A DNA stretch of 18,172 bases from Cyanobacteria bacterium UBA8803 (GTDB lineage: Bacteria > Cyanobacteriota > Cyanobacteriia > Cyanobacteriales > Coleofasciculaceae), in assembly GCA_003505715.1 (NCBI GenBank), contig DNXU01000112.1:9590-27761 (forward strand). Direction: 5' to 3'. A program made the position numbers and the translations under genes. Below the pieces are notes generated by a model. That model saw only the letters and a list, made by a program, of their open reading frames with translations, searched no databases and was not told the DNA's origin. This document shows, in pieces, positions 7,331 to 15,484 of this stretch; positions within the stretch are counted from its first letter, which is position 1, and every line of letters begins with the position of its first letter.

Positions 7331-8541
7331 AACAAATTCAGTTAAAAATTACAGCTTTATCGCCTTTAGCAATTGGATTGAAGAAACCCGGTTCTGTGAG
7401 TGAAGCTAGCGATTATATTCAGGGTTCGGTGATTCGAGGAGCAATGGCTTCCAAGATGATTCAACAATCTAATCTACAAAATCCTGACTTGACGGCGAAT
7501 GGTGGCGATTTCCAAACCCTATTCTTGAGTGAAAATCCTGCAATTTTTCGCAATGCTTATCCGGCGTCTTCAGATAGTGAAGCGGAAGTTAAGGTATTGC
7601 CTACTACAGCTTTAAGTTCTAAGACTAACCCCGGCTTCAAGCCTAAAGGATATGGCGTTTTTGATACTTTAATTGACCGCTTCTGTTCTGATATTTATGG
7701 TCATCCCTACGATCCAAATTGTCCCAAGGATGGTGGGCGAGTTGAACCCTATAGTGGTTTCTATAGCGAGAAAAAGTCCAATAAATATAAAAGTCATTCG
7801 GTATCTAAACGCCTTCTAACTCGCGTTGGGATTAATCGCAGTAGGGCAACAGCAGAAGAACAAATTTTATATAGTATTGAAGTTCTCAACGAAACCCAGG
7901 AAAAGAAGCCAGTAGTTTATCGTAGCTCGATTATTGTAGAAGATGATAACCTTGCAGACTTACTCACTGAGTTCATCACTAACAATCCTCAAAACTTCCG
8001 CCTGGGTGGTTCAGCTTCGCGGGGATTAGGTAAAGTTGAGATTAAGGCGACTGCTGAGGAAGTGAAGATAACTATTGAATCGCGCATTCAACAGTTTAAT
8101 AACGTTCTTCAGCAGCGTTGGGATGAGTGGGGTAATCTCTTTGGTAATCTTTCTCTAAAGAATCGCACTTACTTCACCCTGGACTTGCAATCTGATGCTA
8201 TTTTGACGGAAAATTGGCGACGCACTACGGTGATTTCTCCTGAGATGATACGGCAAATTACTAGTGTAAATGACACTGATCTAGAACTACACGTCGCTTA
8301 TAGCAGCTATGACTATATTTCTGGATGGAACTCTGCTTGGGGATTGATGAAAGATGTAGATTTAGTGGCTAATAGAGGTGCTGTTTATTTATTCAGTACA
8401 ACTAAAAATAAGGAGAAGGAATGGATTGAGGCTTTGAAAAAGTTGGAAATTAAAGGAGTAGGAGATCGCACCTGCGAAGGCTTCGGTCAAGTTCGAGCTT
8501 GCAACGAATTTCACACTGTATTTCGGGAGAATCTTGTATGA
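7327..8541 (+). CDS. csx10: Cas5-like RAMP subunit Csx10 of type III-D
   Basis: 404-residue RAMP protein of the Csx10 family, which takes the Cas5 role of holding the crRNA 5-prime handle in type III-D complexes. The N-terminal strand MKQIQLKITALSPLAIGLKK leads into DYIQGSVIRGAMAS (29-42), the family's counterpart of the PGSSLKG loop. NRSRATAEEQILYSIEVL lies near 170-187. RLGGSASRGLGKVEI (225-239) is the glycine-rich loop. The last 150 residues are the long C-terminal extension typical of Csx10. C120 and C132 in RFCSDIYGHPYDPNC may bind metal. Overlaps of 4 bp on both sides place it in the cas10 operon. Confidence 0.85.
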   Translation: MKQIQLKITALSPLAIGLKKPGSVSEASDYIQGSVIRGAMASKMIQQSNLQNPDLTANGGDFQTLFLSENPAIFRNAYPASSDSEAEVKVLPTTALSSKTNPGFKPKGYGVFDTLIDRFCSDIYGHPYDPNCPKDGGRVEPYSGFYSEKKSNKYKSHSVSKRLLTRVGINRSRATAEEQILYSIEVLNETQEKKPVVYRSSIIVEDDNLADLLTEFITNNPQNFRLGGSASRGLGKVEIKATAEEVKITIESRIQQFNNVLQQRWDEWGNLFGNLSLKNRTYFTLDLQSDAILTENWRRTTVISPEMIRQITSVNDTDLELHVAYSSYDYISGWNSAWGLMKDVDLVANRGAVYLFSTTKNKEKEWIEALKKLEIKGVGDRTCEGFGQVRACNEFHTVFRENLV

Positions 8542-8966
8542 GTTATGCAACAGAACAAAAAATAGAATTACAAATTCAAAAAGGAATTCGTCAAGCTGAA
8601 GATAATCTGGTTATTTGGATTCAGGATGCTTTAGATAATTGCCAATATGGCAAGTTGGGAAAAGAAGAACTAGAAGAATCACAGTTCCGAAATTTAGTGC
8701 GTGTTGCTGACACAACAGATAGTGCAGAAGTCATCAAGAACTTTATCCGCTATCAAGTTGGTCGAGAGAAAAAATGGGGAAGAGGCAAAGAATCTCTAGC
8801 TGAGAGAATTGTTCAAGACATTGATGGAAACATCAAGAAGACTGCTCAAATCATTGCTGAGTGTTCTCAAAGTGACTTCAAACCAATTTGGCTAGAGCTG
8901 ATTCGCCGTTATTTAGGTTATGGTTCTCGTTATCTCAAGTATTTAAAAGATGGTAAAAATTTATGA
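8538..8966 (+). CDS. Csm2-like small subunit (Cas11) of the type III complex
   Basis: 142-residue, mostly helical protein. The stretch NFIRYQVGR (68-76) is characteristic of Csm2-type small subunits, which form the inner filament touching crRNA and target. I chose the ATG at 8538 because it overlaps the csx10 stop as ATGA, the same coupling used throughout this operon. An in-frame start 39 bp upstream would run into csx10 without a better ribosome site. The C-terminal helices (PIWLELIRRYLGYGSRYLKY) are aromatic and basic. The position directly after csx10 fits the type III-D order. After it a 111-bp gap precedes the CARF gene. Confidence 0.75.
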   Translation: MSYATEQKIELQIQKGIRQAEDNLVIWIQDALDNCQYGKLGKEELEESQFRNLVRVADTTDSAEVIKNFIRYQVGREKKWGRGKESLAERIVQDIDGNIKKTAQIIAECSQSDFKPIWLELIRRYLGYGSRYLKYLKDGKNL

Positions 8967-9077
8967 GTATCTATAACTTAATCAACTCAATAAGTAGAGC
9001 TATTATGTAGATATGGGAATCAAAAACAGTTTGAGAATGGATTACAAAAATATCAACCTAAATAGGAGAATAAAATA

Positions 9078-10283
9078 ATGAGCCAAACTAAAATTATTAC
9101 TTTTTTAGGTGCAATAGCTCGCTCAACTACTTACAGCTATCAAGATAAGAATTATGTAGGAGAAGTTTTTGCTCAAGCACTTCGGGAGTTTTGTCAATAC
9201 GATACTATGCTCGTATGTGTAACCGCTCTGGCAAAAGAAAAGACTTTTCCTATACTTGAAGCATTAAACGATTCGCGCATCCAGCCAATTGATATCCCAA
9301 CTGGTAGAACAACGGAGGAAATGTGGGAAACTTTTAAAATCATTACTCAGCAGGTTGATGAAGGCGATCGCGTGATTTTTGATATTACTCACGGACTGCG
9401 CTCACTCCCCTTTATTGTTTTCTTATTCGCTGCCTACTTGAAAGCTGCTAAGAGTGTTAGCATTGAAGCAATTTATTACGGTGCATTAGAATTAAGCGAT
9501 TCAAAAAATGGAATTCCTGCACCTGTCATTGATTTATCAGAATTTGTGTCAATGATTGATTGGATTACAGCAACCGATCAATTTATTCAAACAGGTGATG
9601 CACGACAACTGTCTGGGTTACTTAATTCAGATGGTAATGCTGGAAATGCAACTAAAAAAGCCGCGAAAACACTCTTTGATATTTCAACAGCTACAGTTCT
9701 TTGCCAACCTTTACATCTAGCTAAGATAGTTGCGAACTTAGAACCTGATCTCCTCAAAGCTCAAGAACAAATAGAACGCACAGTTCCACCATTTGAGACG
9801 CTACGCCAACGTATCACCGACACATTTGGAGATTTTATCGGTGATTTTAAACAAGAGACAAAAGCAGCACTAAAAGCACAGTTGAGATTAATTAAATGGT
9901 ATTTCGATAATAACCGATTGATGGAGGGAATGACTCTGGCTCGTGAGTGGTTAATCAATGGGGTAATTTACCGACTAGGCTTGGCTTTTGATCTGAAAGT
10001 TAAGAATCGTGAAGAAATTGCTAAAGCGATTTCAGGTGTAGAAATGGTGAGTAGCGATCGTCTTACAGTTGAAGAACTAAATGATTATGGCAAAATCATT
10101 CATGATACCTGGTCAGAAAAAGACAGCTTGAGTCAGTTATGGAATGTTCTCCAACCTGTACGAAATGCTCTCGATCATGCAGGTCATCAAGAAGGTGCTA
10201 TGTCTGTTGAAAAGATTTTAAAGAAAGTACATCAAATCAGTCTCCTTCTTGATAATCTTGCTACCACATGGGAACTTATATAG
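9078..10283 (+). CDS. Csx1/Csx2-family CARF-HEPN ribonuclease (DxTHG family, TM1812 type)
   Basis: 401-residue ancillary effector. The N-terminal CARF domain (about 1-160) binds cyclic oligoadenylate and carries the family motif DITHG at 102-106 followed by LRSLPF. The C-terminal HEPN domain holds the RxxxxH ribonuclease motif as R362-NALD-H367 (VLQPVRNALDHAGH). When Cas10 makes cyclic oligoadenylate, this family dimerises into an RNase that cuts RNA broadly, giving dormancy or death of the infected cell. The start has TAGGAG about 8 bp before the ATG. It sits in the middle of the cas operon, after the small subunit. Csx1 proteins usually respond to cA4, the messenger that Csx3 degrades, so the two genes make a coherent on/off pair (inference). 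Confidence 0.9.
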   Translation: MSQTKIITFLGAIARSTTYSYQDKNYVGEVFAQALREFCQYDTMLVCVTALAKEKTFPILEALNDSRIQPIDIPTGRTTEEMWETFKIITQQVDEGDRVIFDITHGLRSLPFIVFLFAAYLKAAKSVSIEAIYYGALELSDSKNGIPAPVIDLSEFVSMIDWITATDQFIQTGDARQLSGLLNSDGNAGNATKKAAKTLFDISTATVLCQPLHLAKIVANLEPDLLKAQEQIERTVPPFETLRQRITDTFGDFIGDFKQETKAALKAQLRLIKWYFDNNRLMEGMTLAREWLINGVIYRLGLAFDLKVKNREEIAKAISGVEMVSSDRLTVEELNDYGKIIHDTWSEKDSLSQLWNVLQPVRNALDHAGHQEGAMSVEKILKKVHQISLLLDNLATTWELI

Positions 10284-10372
10284 GAATTCTCAAACAGTTG
10301 TGGTAATTTTTTTAGGTTTAATGCCGACTTAGAGAGCATTTTATCAAAGCAATCTCTTACAACTTCATAACT

Positions 10373-10738
10373 ATGATCTCAATTCAATCTCCACCTAAAT
10401 TATCCTTAGCAGAGTTTTTGAAACTGCCAGAAACTAAACCTGCTAGCGAATACATCGACGGAAACATTTACCAAAAACCAATGCCAAAAGGAAAGCACAG
10501 TGCCGTACAAACTTTTTTAGCCCCTGCTATCAATCAAGTTGCTATTCCTCAACGAATAGCTCGTGCGTTTACAGAGCTGCGCTGTACGTTTGCTGGACGA
10601 TCGCTTGTCCCAGATATCACAGTCTTTTCCTGGCAACGAATTCCTCTTGATGCCAATGGAGAAATTGAGAATACTTTTGAAATTAACTCAGATTGGACAA
10701 TAGAAATTTTATCACCTTTTGAATTAACTTTATTCTGA
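10373..10738 (+). pseudogene. Truncated Uma2-family (DUF820) PD-(D/E)XK endonuclease
   Basis: 121 residues of a Uma2-type restriction-endonuclease-fold protein, a family abundant in cyanobacteria and usually about 180-200 residues long. Visible are the N-terminal signature LSLAEFLKLPETKPASEYID, a conserved acidic position in TELRC (E69), the catalytic-type PDITVF (P80-D81), and E111-ILSP. The protein then ends six residues later (FELTLF, stop), where intact members continue with a conserved region of 60 or more residues. The end lies 9 bp before the next cas7 gene, suggesting that a deletion or insertion joined the two. It could be non-functional, or a short form retaining the core acidic residues. 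There is no CARF domain, so a link to CRISPR signalling is not shown. Confidence 0.7.
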
Positions 10739-10747
10739 GGATAAGTT

Positions 10748-11614
10748 ATGTTTGATACTTTCAAAAACAGATTGGAAATTACAGGAACTCTGCGGACTAT
10801 AACTGCACTTCGCATTAGTGCAGGTCGTTCTACTGAACCAATTGGGTCAGATTTACCTGTGATTAAAGATGCTTTGGGACGCCCTTTGATACCAGGAGCG
10901 AGTTTTAAGGGGGCGTTGCGATCTCGCCTCGAAAGCTTCCTACGGGGCATTTTAGGAAGTGATCGCAAGTTAGTCGCCAATCCTGCTATAGAGGAGGAGT
11001 GGTCAATAACCTCTCAAGAAATGAAGAAACTTAAGGATGAAAACACGACTGATAATGCTCTAACCGATGCCATTATAGAACACACAGACCTCGTTTCTCG
11101 CTTATTTGGTTCTCCTTGGATTGCTAGTAAATTCCAAGTGCGAGACTTAACAGTATCATCTGAAAATTGGTTTGGACAGTATCAAGAACGAGATGGCGTC
11201 GCTATTGATAGAGATACTGAAACAGCAGCGGATGGCAAGCTCTATGACTACCAGGTAGTACCTGCTGGGACTCCTTTTGAATTTAAGGCTGTAGTGGAAA
11301 ATGCCGAAGAGTGGGAATTGGGTTTGTTGATGATTGGTTTACACCAATTTGAGACAGAACAAATTGCCTTGGGAGGAGGGCGATCGCGTGGTTTAGGAGT
11401 AGTTAAACTAGAAGTTAACCAGATGCAGTGGTTCGATACAGAAGACGACCCAAATCGCCTGCTAACCTACTTACAGAATTTAGTTAAAGGAGAAATGACA
11501 ACATATCAATGTAGTCTAGAACGCCAAGATGCTCTTAAACAAGATTGGACAGATGCCCTAATTACTCATCTAAGACAAAAAGTAAATTCTCTGTCTAAGA
11601 CTCAAGCAATTTGA
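10748..11614 (+). CDS. Cas7/Csm3-like RAMP subunit (Csx7/TIGR02581-like)
   Basis: 288-residue Cas7-type backbone subunit. The slicing aspartate D35 lies in GSDLPVIKD, followed by PLIPGASFKGALR (46-58), the conserved crRNA-contact loop. RDGVAIDRDTE (148-158) is the thumb motif shared with other Csm3 proteins, and GGGRSRGLG (209-217) is the glycine-rich loop. The start has GAGGATAAG in front. It likely cleaves target RNA at one of the 6-nt-spaced positions (known for Csm3). It is separated from the cas10-csx10 block by the CARF and Uma2 genes and followed by a non-Cas nuclease-like gene, so the effector genes are interleaved with accessory genes. Confidence 0.85.
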   Translation: MFDTFKNRLEITGTLRTITALRISAGRSTEPIGSDLPVIKDALGRPLIPGASFKGALRSRLESFLRGILGSDRKLVANPAIEEEWSITSQEMKKLKDENTTDNALTDAIIEHTDLVSRLFGSPWIASKFQVRDLTVSSENWFGQYQERDGVAIDRDTETAADGKLYDYQVVPAGTPFEFKAVVENAEEWELGLLMIGLHQFETEQIALGGGRSRGLGVVKLEVNQMQWFDTEDDPNRLLTYLQNLVKGEMTTYQCSLERQDALKQDWTDALITHLRQKVNSLSKTQAI

Positions 11615-11633
11615 CAGTATTCGTGAGGTTACT

Positions 11634-12254
11634 ATGGGTTTCAGTAATTACAAAGATATCGGTGAAGTTCTCCAAGAATTTCAAGTAACTTACACCGCAG
11701 CTAATTTTATGGGAGCCACTGACTTTAGTATCCCTGATTATTTTAGGGAAGACTTGGAATTTATGATGCGAGAAGCCGTTGTAGACAATTCCGAGTTTGC
11801 TGTGTGTGAAAACTTGATTTATCCAGTTATTAAAGAAGTTTGGAAACTTTATTATAGTAAGTTTGTTCTCTGGAGCCATAAGTCACTTGCCTACGATGAA
11901 AATCTTTCAGGTTTTCCTGAATATATTTTGGCTAAACGCTCTCCTTTAGGAAAATTTGTGTTTGGCAAGCCTTATTTTCTATTAGTTGAGGCAAAGCAAG
12001 ATAAATTTGATGAAGGATGGGCGCAGTGTCTAGCTGAAATGGTTGCAGCAGAAAAATTGAATGATGAACTAAAAATTACTGTATTTGGGATTGTATCTAA
12101 TGGAACAACATGGCAATTTGGCAAGCTAGAAGGGCAGATTTTTACTCAAAATGTTACTCCTTACACAATTTATGAACTAGACAAACTTTTTGCTGCTGTT
12201 AACTATGTATTTCAACAATGCGAAATTGAGCTAAATGAGTTAGTATCTGCTTAA
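11634..12254 (+). CDS. PD-(D/E)XK nuclease-like protein of a cyanobacterial family, function unknown
   Basis: 206-residue protein with a restriction-endonuclease-like core. An acidic helix (CENLIYPVIKEVW, E59 and E68) is followed by GFPEYILAKRSPLG, the core strand YFLLVEAKQDKFDEGW with E119-A-K121, and then an alanine-rich helix (AQCLAEMVAAEKLN). I recall similar cyanobacterial hypothetical proteins in which the first strand reads PDY; here it is P95-E96, an Asp-to-Glu change that could lower or alter metal-dependent cleavage. The C-terminal half (GIVSNGTTWQFGKL) resembles type I restriction HsdR-like nuclease proteins. It has GAGG before the start and lies between two cas7 genes. A role as an accessory nuclease is possible, but no CARF or other sensor is visible. 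Confidence 0.55.
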   Translation: MGFSNYKDIGEVLQEFQVTYTAANFMGATDFSIPDYFREDLEFMMREAVVDNSEFAVCENLIYPVIKEVWKLYYSKFVLWSHKSLAYDENLSGFPEYILAKRSPLGKFVFGKPYFLLVEAKQDKFDEGWAQCLAEMVAAEKLNDELKITVFGIVSNGTTWQFGKLEGQIFTQNVTPYTIYELDKLFAAVNYVFQQCEIELNELVSA

Positions 12255-12284
12255 TTTTTAACTATCTATGTAAATTACTCAGTC

Positions 12285-13238
12285 ATGCACAAACGATTTG
12301 TTAATCATTGCACGATCGCACTCAGCATAATTCCCGATGGGCCAATTCTAATTAAGTCTGGTAAAGAAGGCGCAGATCCGACTAAACCAGATATGGAATT
12401 TGTTGAAACATACCATGCTGGTGGTCGTTCTATTTACCTCCCTGGAAGCAGTCTCAAAGGAGCAATTCGCGCTCAGGCAGAGAGAATTGTGAGAACAGTA
12501 GGGAGAGATAAACGCCCTACCACTGAAAATGCTCTCTGGGCAAGTAATCCTCTCAATTTAGATGAATTAAAATATCTTGACAACCTTTCAGACTCCAGAG
12601 ATATCTATCGGTTGTCTTCCTTTACTGACCAAATGTTTGGCAATACCTCCATTGCCAGCCGTGTCAGAATTGAGGATGCTTATCCCGTTGATTCCAAACA
12701 GCTAAAGATTGAAGAACGTAATGGGGTAGCGATTGACCGAGTGTTTGGTTCTGTTGCCGTAGGGCCGTTTAATTACCAAGTTTGCACTAGCGGCGAATTT
12801 CACACCAAAATCCATCTGAAAAACTTCTCTTTAGCTCAACTGGGTTTAATTGGATTGGTATTGCGAGACTTAAATGATGGTTGGTTTGGTTTAGGCTTTG
12901 CCAAGTCTCGCGGCTTGGGTATGGTTGAGGTGAAACTCAACTCAGCAGTTGTCCAATATCCCGGCTGTGTCTTAGAAAATGAACAAATTTGCAGTCTGGG
13001 AGGGCAAGGGCAATGGTCTAATAATGTACTGCTGGGTACTGGAGTGTTTCTACAAGAGGAAGAACGGGCAAGCTATGGTTTTCCAGCTAATGATGTGCAA
13101 GAAACTCCTGTTCAAGCTGAATCAATGCCTCTAGGTTTTGGCGTGCAGTTGCAATGGCAGGGGGATGAACAAGTGAAAGATTTGTTTACAAGGGCGGTTC
13201 GCTCTTGGCGTCGGATATTGGAGGGAGCAGCAGCATGA
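12285..13238 (+). CDS. Cas7/Csm3-like RAMP subunit
   Basis: 317-residue RAMP. The slicing-type aspartate is D36 in KPDMEFVET, followed by YLPGSSLKGAIR (51-62). ERNGVAIDRVFG (144-155) is the same thumb motif as in the Cas7 gene at 10748. GFAKSRGLG (204-212) is the glycine-rich loop. The region after residue 220, about 95 residues, is an extension beyond the core that ends in a basic helix. No strong ribosome site precedes the ATG at 12285. Its stop overlaps the csx19 start (ATGA), with GGAGGGAG just before. Confidence 0.85.
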   Translation: MHKRFVNHCTIALSIIPDGPILIKSGKEGADPTKPDMEFVETYHAGGRSIYLPGSSLKGAIRAQAERIVRTVGRDKRPTTENALWASNPLNLDELKYLDNLSDSRDIYRLSSFTDQMFGNTSIASRVRIEDAYPVDSKQLKIEERNGVAIDRVFGSVAVGPFNYQVCTSGEFHTKIHLKNFSLAQLGLIGLVLRDLNDGWFGLGFAKSRGLGMVEVKLNSAVVQYPGCVLENEQICSLGGQGQWSNNVLLGTGVFLQEEERASYGFPANDVQETPVQAESMPLGFGVQLQWQGDEQVKDLFTRAVRSWRRILEGAAA

Positions 13239-13723
13239 ATCCTTTTGTTGGCGTTAGCGAACAACTTCTGACGGTAGAGCAGTTGAGAGAATTACTACAA
13301 CAGCCATCGACTCAGCCTAATTATTACTTCCTGCGCTGGCATCATAAAGTTAGCGGGATTGTAGAACAACTGCCAGATGAGTTTCCCAGTCCAGAGGGGC
13401 AGATGTTTAATTGCGATCGCGAATTGCGCTGGAAACAACAAAGTCCGGGCTACTACACAGTCCTACTGCTCTCCAATACTGGTAAAGAATCAGCATTTAC
13501 TCCTGTAGGTGAGGAGTGGAAAACAGAACAACGAGCAGCCTATGGCTATCGCCGTGATGAAACTCGTTTTCCTCAAGCGCTAGTTTACCCTGACAGTCTT
13601 GATATCAGAATTAGCTCAGAACAGACTAAGACGAACAAGCCTAAACTCGCTCAGCGTTATTTTATCGATCGCAAAACTTCAACCGTGCATTTTGTTGCCC
13701 TAACCGTGGAAATGCCCCAATGA
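13235..13723 (+). CDS. csx19: Type III-D subunit Csx19 (TIGR03984-like)
   Basis: 162-residue protein with the pattern I associate with the TIGR03984/Csx19 family: CDRELRWKQQ, then YYTVLLLSNTG, then EEWKTEQRAAYGY, ending with QRYFIDRKTSTVHFVALTVE. Csx19 is found in type III-D effector complexes; its exact biochemical role is not established from sequence. I chose the ATG at 13235 because it overlaps the preceding cas7 stop (ATGA) and has GGAGGGAG at 13220-13227. A start 30 bp upstream would lie within the previous gene and lacks such a site. It overlaps the next RAMP by 4 bp. Confidence 0.75.
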   Translation: MNPFVGVSEQLLTVEQLRELLQQPSTQPNYYFLRWHHKVSGIVEQLPDEFPSPEGQMFNCDRELRWKQQSPGYYTVLLLSNTGKESAFTPVGEEWKTEQRAAYGYRRDETRFPQALVYPDSLDIRISSEQTKTNKPKLAQRYFIDRKTSTVHFVALTVEMPQ

Positions 13724-14757
13724 CGAACAACAAACCTATTCCCCGTTCACGCGATCGCCAAACTCAAACGATCGCACCCAAACCCTATGAACTGATTTCC
13801 TTCCCTAAGGAAAAACCACAATTGCTACCTCCTATAGAGCAAGATCGATATCATGCCGATCGATATCATGGCACGCTGCACCTTACATTAACTGTTCAGA
13901 CAGCACTCCACGTCTCAACTGGTGTAGTAGCAATGGGGAGTGATGTAGGGCAAAAGAGCATTCCCCTGATTAAAACGATGATTCAGGGCAGTGAAAAAAA
14001 TTTAATTATTCCAGGTAGTTCTCTCAAAGGTGTGGTGCGCTCAGTATATGAGGCCATTACTAATAGTACGCTAGCTGTGGTTAGCTCTAAGGAAAAAGAC
14101 CGCATCCCACCAGAACGGCTGCCGTGTAAAGACAAAAAGCGTCTGTGTCCTGCCAGCCGGGTATTTGGGGCGCTTGATTGGCAAGGGTTAATTTACTTTA
14201 CTGATGCTCGCTGCCAGTCAGCAGGTTTTCGCCCTGGATTTATGCCTTCTTTATACCGTCCCCGTCCAGACCAAAACCAAAAATATTTTAAGCAAGGTAA
14301 AGTAGCAGGACGCAAGTTTTATTACCACACGATTAAAGCAGTTGATAAAGGACAGCAGCAAGGCATACCTGTACAGGAGGCAACTAAAGAGTTTGTTTTC
14401 ACCACACAACTACACTATCGGAATCTAACTCAGCCTGAACTGGGAACGCTATTAATTGTACTGGGGCAAGATAAACCGAAATATCCCATTGCTCTGAAAG
14501 TGGGGGGTGGCAAACCCATTGGGATGGGAACGATGACGGTTGATGTAACAATGATCGAGCAACCCGCTAATTTACGCGATCGCTATTTATCCTACCAGTC
14601 ACAACCGGATCAACTTACGGGAAACCAACTGCAACAAGTGATGCAAAGAGCAATTCAGGAAGCGCATCGGCAACTCGTGCAATCTCCCCAGTTGCAGGAA
14701 TTAGCAGCTGTACTGAAATATCCTACAGATCGAGAACCGCCAGAAGGAATGTACTAA
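13720..14757 (+). CDS. RAMP protein (Cas7/Csm5-like) lacking the slicing aspartate
   Basis: 345-residue RAMP. Residues 1-50 are a basic, proline-rich lead (including DRYHADRYHG, a short duplication). The RAMP core starts near GTLHLTLTVQTALHVS (51-66). The region corresponding to D-x-P in the other Cas7 proteins reads KSIPLIKT, with S80 in place of Asp, so target cleavage is not expected from this subunit. IIPGSSLKGVVR (96-107) is the conserved loop, CPASRVFGALDW is near 148-159, and the glycine-rich stretch GGGKPIGMGTM follows. C-terminal helices are glutamine-rich. A place at the end of the Cas7 filament, as with Csm5, would fit (inference). It abuts the next gene with no spacing. Confidence 0.75.
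   Translation: MTNNKPIPRSRDRQTQTIAPKPYELISFPKEKPQLLPPIEQDRYHADRYHGTLHLTLTVQTALHVSTGVVAMGSDVGQKSIPLIKTMIQGSEKNLIIPGSSLKGVVRSVYEAITNSTLAVVSSKEKDRIPPERLPCKDKKRLCPASRVFGALDWQGLIYFTDARCQSAGFRPGFMPSLYRPRPDQNQKYFKQGKVAGRKFYYHTIKAVDKGQQQGIPVQEATKEFVFTTQLHYRNLTQPELGTLLIVLGQDKPKYPIALKVGGGKPIGMGTMTVDVTMIEQPANLRDRYLSYQSQPDQLTGNQLQQVMQRAIQEAHRQLVQSPQLQELAAVLKYPTDREPPEGMY
13843..13872 (+). repeat. In-frame 15-bp tandem duplication inside the RAMP gene
   Basis: GATCGATATCATGCC is followed directly by GATCGATATCATGGC (14 of 15 identical). It adds DRYHA/DRYHG in the N-terminal lead of the protein, before the RAMP core. The frame is kept. Confidence 0.9.
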
Positions 14758-15381
14758 ATGCTAGGGACTCAAGACTTAACAGAACTCCAGTGGCAAATAG
14801 CTCACGCGATCGCTCACACCTTAGTGAAAGCAGATACTGATGTGAACGAGTTGGGAAAGGCGATCGCTTACCTTCGCGCTTATGTTAATCGGGAGAATGC
14901 CGGAGCCAGATTTTTTGATTATCTCAAGACCTTAGTAAAGAATGGCAGGCAAATTGGGCATAGCAAGCGGACTACCGATTACTACGAAAATATTGAGAGT
15001 GCCTGTAGCCAATACCTGAAAGCTTATCAAGACGATGCTGCTACCATGCTGCAAATCTTGGGTTGGGCATCTCGTCTGATGCGCTATTACAAAGATGCTG
15101 GGTGCATTGGGGAAATTACCGCCCCCACTGTCGAGTCAGTACGGCAAGCAGAAATTGCTGAGGTTATTAGCGCTCATAACTTTGCGGTTGGTCAAATCCT
15201 GGAAGCAACGGTTACGGCAGTTAAGGGAAATAAGGTGACGTATGAGATTCTAGGAACTATTAAACTGACTGAAAAAGAGCCAAAAAAAGCTCAATCACTC
15301 TCTGAAGGTCAAAAAGTAAAGGTTGAGATTTTAGACCTGAAAGAAGACGGCAGCATCAAAAAGGTTAAATGTGTTGGCTGA
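14758..15381 (+). CDS. Small-subunit-like helical protein with C-terminal S1/OB-like domain
   Basis: 207 residues in two parts. About residues 1-125 are helical, with LRAYVNRENAGARFFDYLKT and ILGWASRLMRYYKDAG, similar in character to type III small subunits (Cas11/Csm2/Cmr5). About residues 143-207 (VGQILEATVTAVKGNKVTYE onward, ending in KVKVEILDLKEDGSIKKVKC) have the strand pattern of an S1 or OB-fold RNA-binding domain. The ATG follows the stop of the upstream RAMP with no gap, so it is translated with the complex. It is the last gene of the type III-D operon. I do not know a named family for this exact architecture, and the OB assignment rests on pattern only. Confidence 0.55.
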   Translation: MLGTQDLTELQWQIAHAIAHTLVKADTDVNELGKAIAYLRAYVNRENAGARFFDYLKTLVKNGRQIGHSKRTTDYYENIESACSQYLKAYQDDAATMLQILGWASRLMRYYKDAGCIGEITAPTVESVRQAEIAEVISAHNFAVGQILEATVTAVKGNKVTYEILGTIKLTEKEPKKAQSLSEGQKVKVEILDLKEDGSIKKVKCVG

Positions 15382-15418
15382 AACAAGGCTATTTGTGGTT
15401 ATGGAGCCTGCCCCAGCT

Positions 15419-15424
15419 TATAAT
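15419..15424 (+). promoter_or_regulatory. Possible -10 element (TATAAT) before the 63-residue ORF
   Basis: Perfect TATAAT located 61 bp before the ATG at 15485. The expected -35 position shows only TGGTTA, a poor match, so this is a weak promoter candidate. Its position just after the cas operon suggests a separate transcript for the following small gene. Confidence 0.35.
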
Positions 15425-15484
15425 AGAAGGCAATGCTCATAGGTTAATCTGTGATTTTTTTACCTTTTAAGGAGAGAAACAGGT

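Noticed and set aside
8499..8537. Earlier start for the small-subunit gene.
   Set aside because: It would place the start inside csx10; the ATGA overlap at 8538 matches the coupling used by neighbouring genes.
10549..10980. 143-codon minus-strand ORF across the Uma2 and cas7 genes.
   Set aside because: It overlaps two recognisable plus-strand genes in antisense and its product shows no family pattern.
13205..13234. Earlier start for csx19.
   Set aside because: The added residues come from the end of the cas7 gene, and the strong GGAGGGAG site fits the ATG at 13235.
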